Shown piece by piece: positions 63,191 to 64,000 of a stretch of 64,000 nucleotides of DNA. How positions within the stretch are numbered: position 1 is the first letter of the stretch; each line of letters begins with the position of its first letter. The notes below the pieces were generated by a model, which did no database searches, was not told the origin of the DNA, and saw only the letters and a list, made by a program, of their open reading frames with translations. Made by a program: the position numbers and the translations under genes. This DNA comes from Cellvibrio sp. pealriver. GTDB taxonomy: Bacteria; Pseudomonadota; Gammaproteobacteria; Pseudomonadales; Cellvibrionaceae. The stretch covers positions 2,695,149-2,759,148 of the forward strand of contig NZ_KQ236688.1 of the NCBI RefSeq assembly GCF_001183545.1. Reading direction: 5' to 3'.

Positions 63191-64000
63191 TCAGGATGGA
63201 GAAGGCTCAAATTGGATAAGCGCACAAGCACCTTGTCCGCTAGAGTTGTTGGCTAACGTCAGATGCCCGCCCATCTGCTCGATGATATGTCGGCTCAAAC
63301 TTAGGCCTATGCCTTGCCCTTGATGTTTGGTACTGTAAAAGGGCACAAATAAATTATCGGGATTCGCGATGCCCTGCCCTGCATCGATAATGCGAATCTC
63401 ACTGCCCTGCTCACGCTGTGAAAAAATCATTTCAATCGTACCGGGTGGGCTGCCCGCTTCAATCGCATTTTTAATCAAGTTGATCAGCACTTGCTGCAAC
63501 AAGACTGAATCCACCCACAATTCGGTTTGCAATCCTTTTGCACGCAATTGTGCATCGGGAAATAGCGCTGCAAGGCGCTGGAATAACGCGCTTGCCTGCA
63601 ACCACTGGTACTGCACATGCAGAGGTTTATGCAACTCGGCGTAGCGGCTGACAAAATCCTGCAAATGCTGGCAGCGTTCGCCAATTAATTCCAGGGCTTG
63701 CTGCTCGCGCTCGCCGGCTAATTTCCCTTGCAAACTTTGGCTTAGCGCCGCAACCGGCGTGAGTGAATTGCGAATTTCATGGCTTAAAATGCGAATGAGT
63801 TTTTGCCAGGCTTCCACCTGATTTTCACGCAAGACCGACTGGATATTAATAAAGACCAACAATTGGTAACTCTGGCCTTGATCGAGAAAGCGGCTATGGC
63901 GAATTTGCCACTGTTGCGCTTTGGCAGCGTCTTTAAATTGCCACTCCGGTTCTGCAATTAAACCCAGCAATGAAGGCGATGCGTGGCGCATGGTCTGCCA
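63191..64000 (-). CDS. Sensor histidine kinase, C-terminal part (cut by right edge)
   Basis: The last 270 codons of a kinase; the frame continues beyond 64000. A PAS-like end is followed by the dimerisation/phosphorylation helix with SHEIRNSLTPVAAL (phospho-acceptor His) and a HATPase domain: N box NLIKNAIEAGSPP, DAGQGIANPDNLFVPFYSTK and GQGIGLSLSRHIIEQMGGH. It should phosphorylate a response regulator, probably encoded off the edge. Kinases of this class next to an adaptor-ATPase-permease set often control export under envelope stress. The N-terminal sensor is outside the window. Confidence 0.9.
   Translation of the reverse strand, partial: WQTMRHASPSLLGLIAEPEWQFKDAAKAQQWQIRHSRFLDQGQSYQLLVFINIQSVLRENQVEAWQKLIRILSHEIRNSLTPVAALSQSLQGKLAGEREQQALELIGERCQHLQDFVSRYAELHKPLHVQYQWLQASALFQRLAALFPDAQLRAKGLQTELWVDSVLLQQVLINLIKNAIEAGSPPGTIEMIFSQREQGSEIRIIDAGQGIANPDNLFVPFYSTKHQGQGIGLSLSRHIIEQMGGHLTLANNSSGQGACALIQFEPSPS

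Overview
The window looks like chromosome of a plant-polysaccharide-degrading gammaproteobacterium, most likely Cellvibrionaceae (Cellvibrio or a close relative). This rests on content, not on a database search: a CE2-type acetyl esterase, a GH43 enzyme, an apparent GH32-type lipoprotein, a divergent orn/rsgA pair, an nnr-tsaE pair, many c-di-GMP proteins and a PEP-CTERM protein. I see no rRNA, tRNA, CRISPR array, transposase, integrase or prophage.

Layout. 1-0.6 kb: start of a lipoprotein cut by the left edge. 1.0-8.9 kb: a periplasmic-sensor EAL protein, tsaE and nnr on the minus strand, then a plus-strand run of a DUF1631-like protein, a PilZ protein and a GAF-GGDEF cyclase. 9-14.2 kb: a TPR protein, a von Willebrand PEP-CTERM protein, a SIMPL-domain protein and an orphan solute-binding protein, separated by clear hairpin terminators. 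14.4-20.8 kb: queG, gnd, then accessory genes (DUF2971, a FosA-like protein with every key residue, a Phd/ParE-type toxin-antitoxin pair, a GFA-type zinc protein, an M14 carboxypeptidase).

20.9-34.7 kb: a GT41 (O-GlcNAc-transferase-like) glycosyltransferase converging on a compact 13-gene minus-strand operon, rfbF to a CmcI-like gene. The operon makes a CDP-4-keto-6-deoxyhexose and has genes for epimerisation, C-methylation, amination and further decoration. It has no flippase, polymerase or second glycosyltransferase, so protein glycosylation is a reasonable hypothesis.

34.9-42.7 kb: carbohydrate genes: an alpha/beta hydrolase, a GMC dehydrogenase with its small Tat-type subunit and an exported sugar-isomerase-like protein (possible 3-keto-glycoside route), a CE2 esterase, a ParD-like protein coupled to a methionine aminopeptidase, and a GH43 enzyme. 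42.8-47.2 kb: a molybdenum hydroxylase operon, xdhC-mocA-iorA-iorB. 47.5-50.8 kb: a membrane diguanylate cyclase, two poorly known envelope proteins and a PAP2 phosphatase.

51.0-55.7 kb: a small conflict island: a signal-less peptidoglycan hydrolase coupled to two paralogous periplasmic proteins (effector plus duplicated immunity), a HigB/HigA pair, a small Gly-rich membrane protein, a decayed antitoxin copy and a stand-alone TIR protein. 55.7-58.4 kb: orn, rsgA, a palindromic intergenic element and a rhodanese. 58.5-64 kb: an ABC export system (adaptor, ATPase, MacB-like permease) with an operator-like palindrome upstream and a histidine kinase cut by the right edge.

Many annotated starts lie downstream of the longest reading frame; they were chosen by ribosome-binding sites, signal peptides or overlap with the previous gene.
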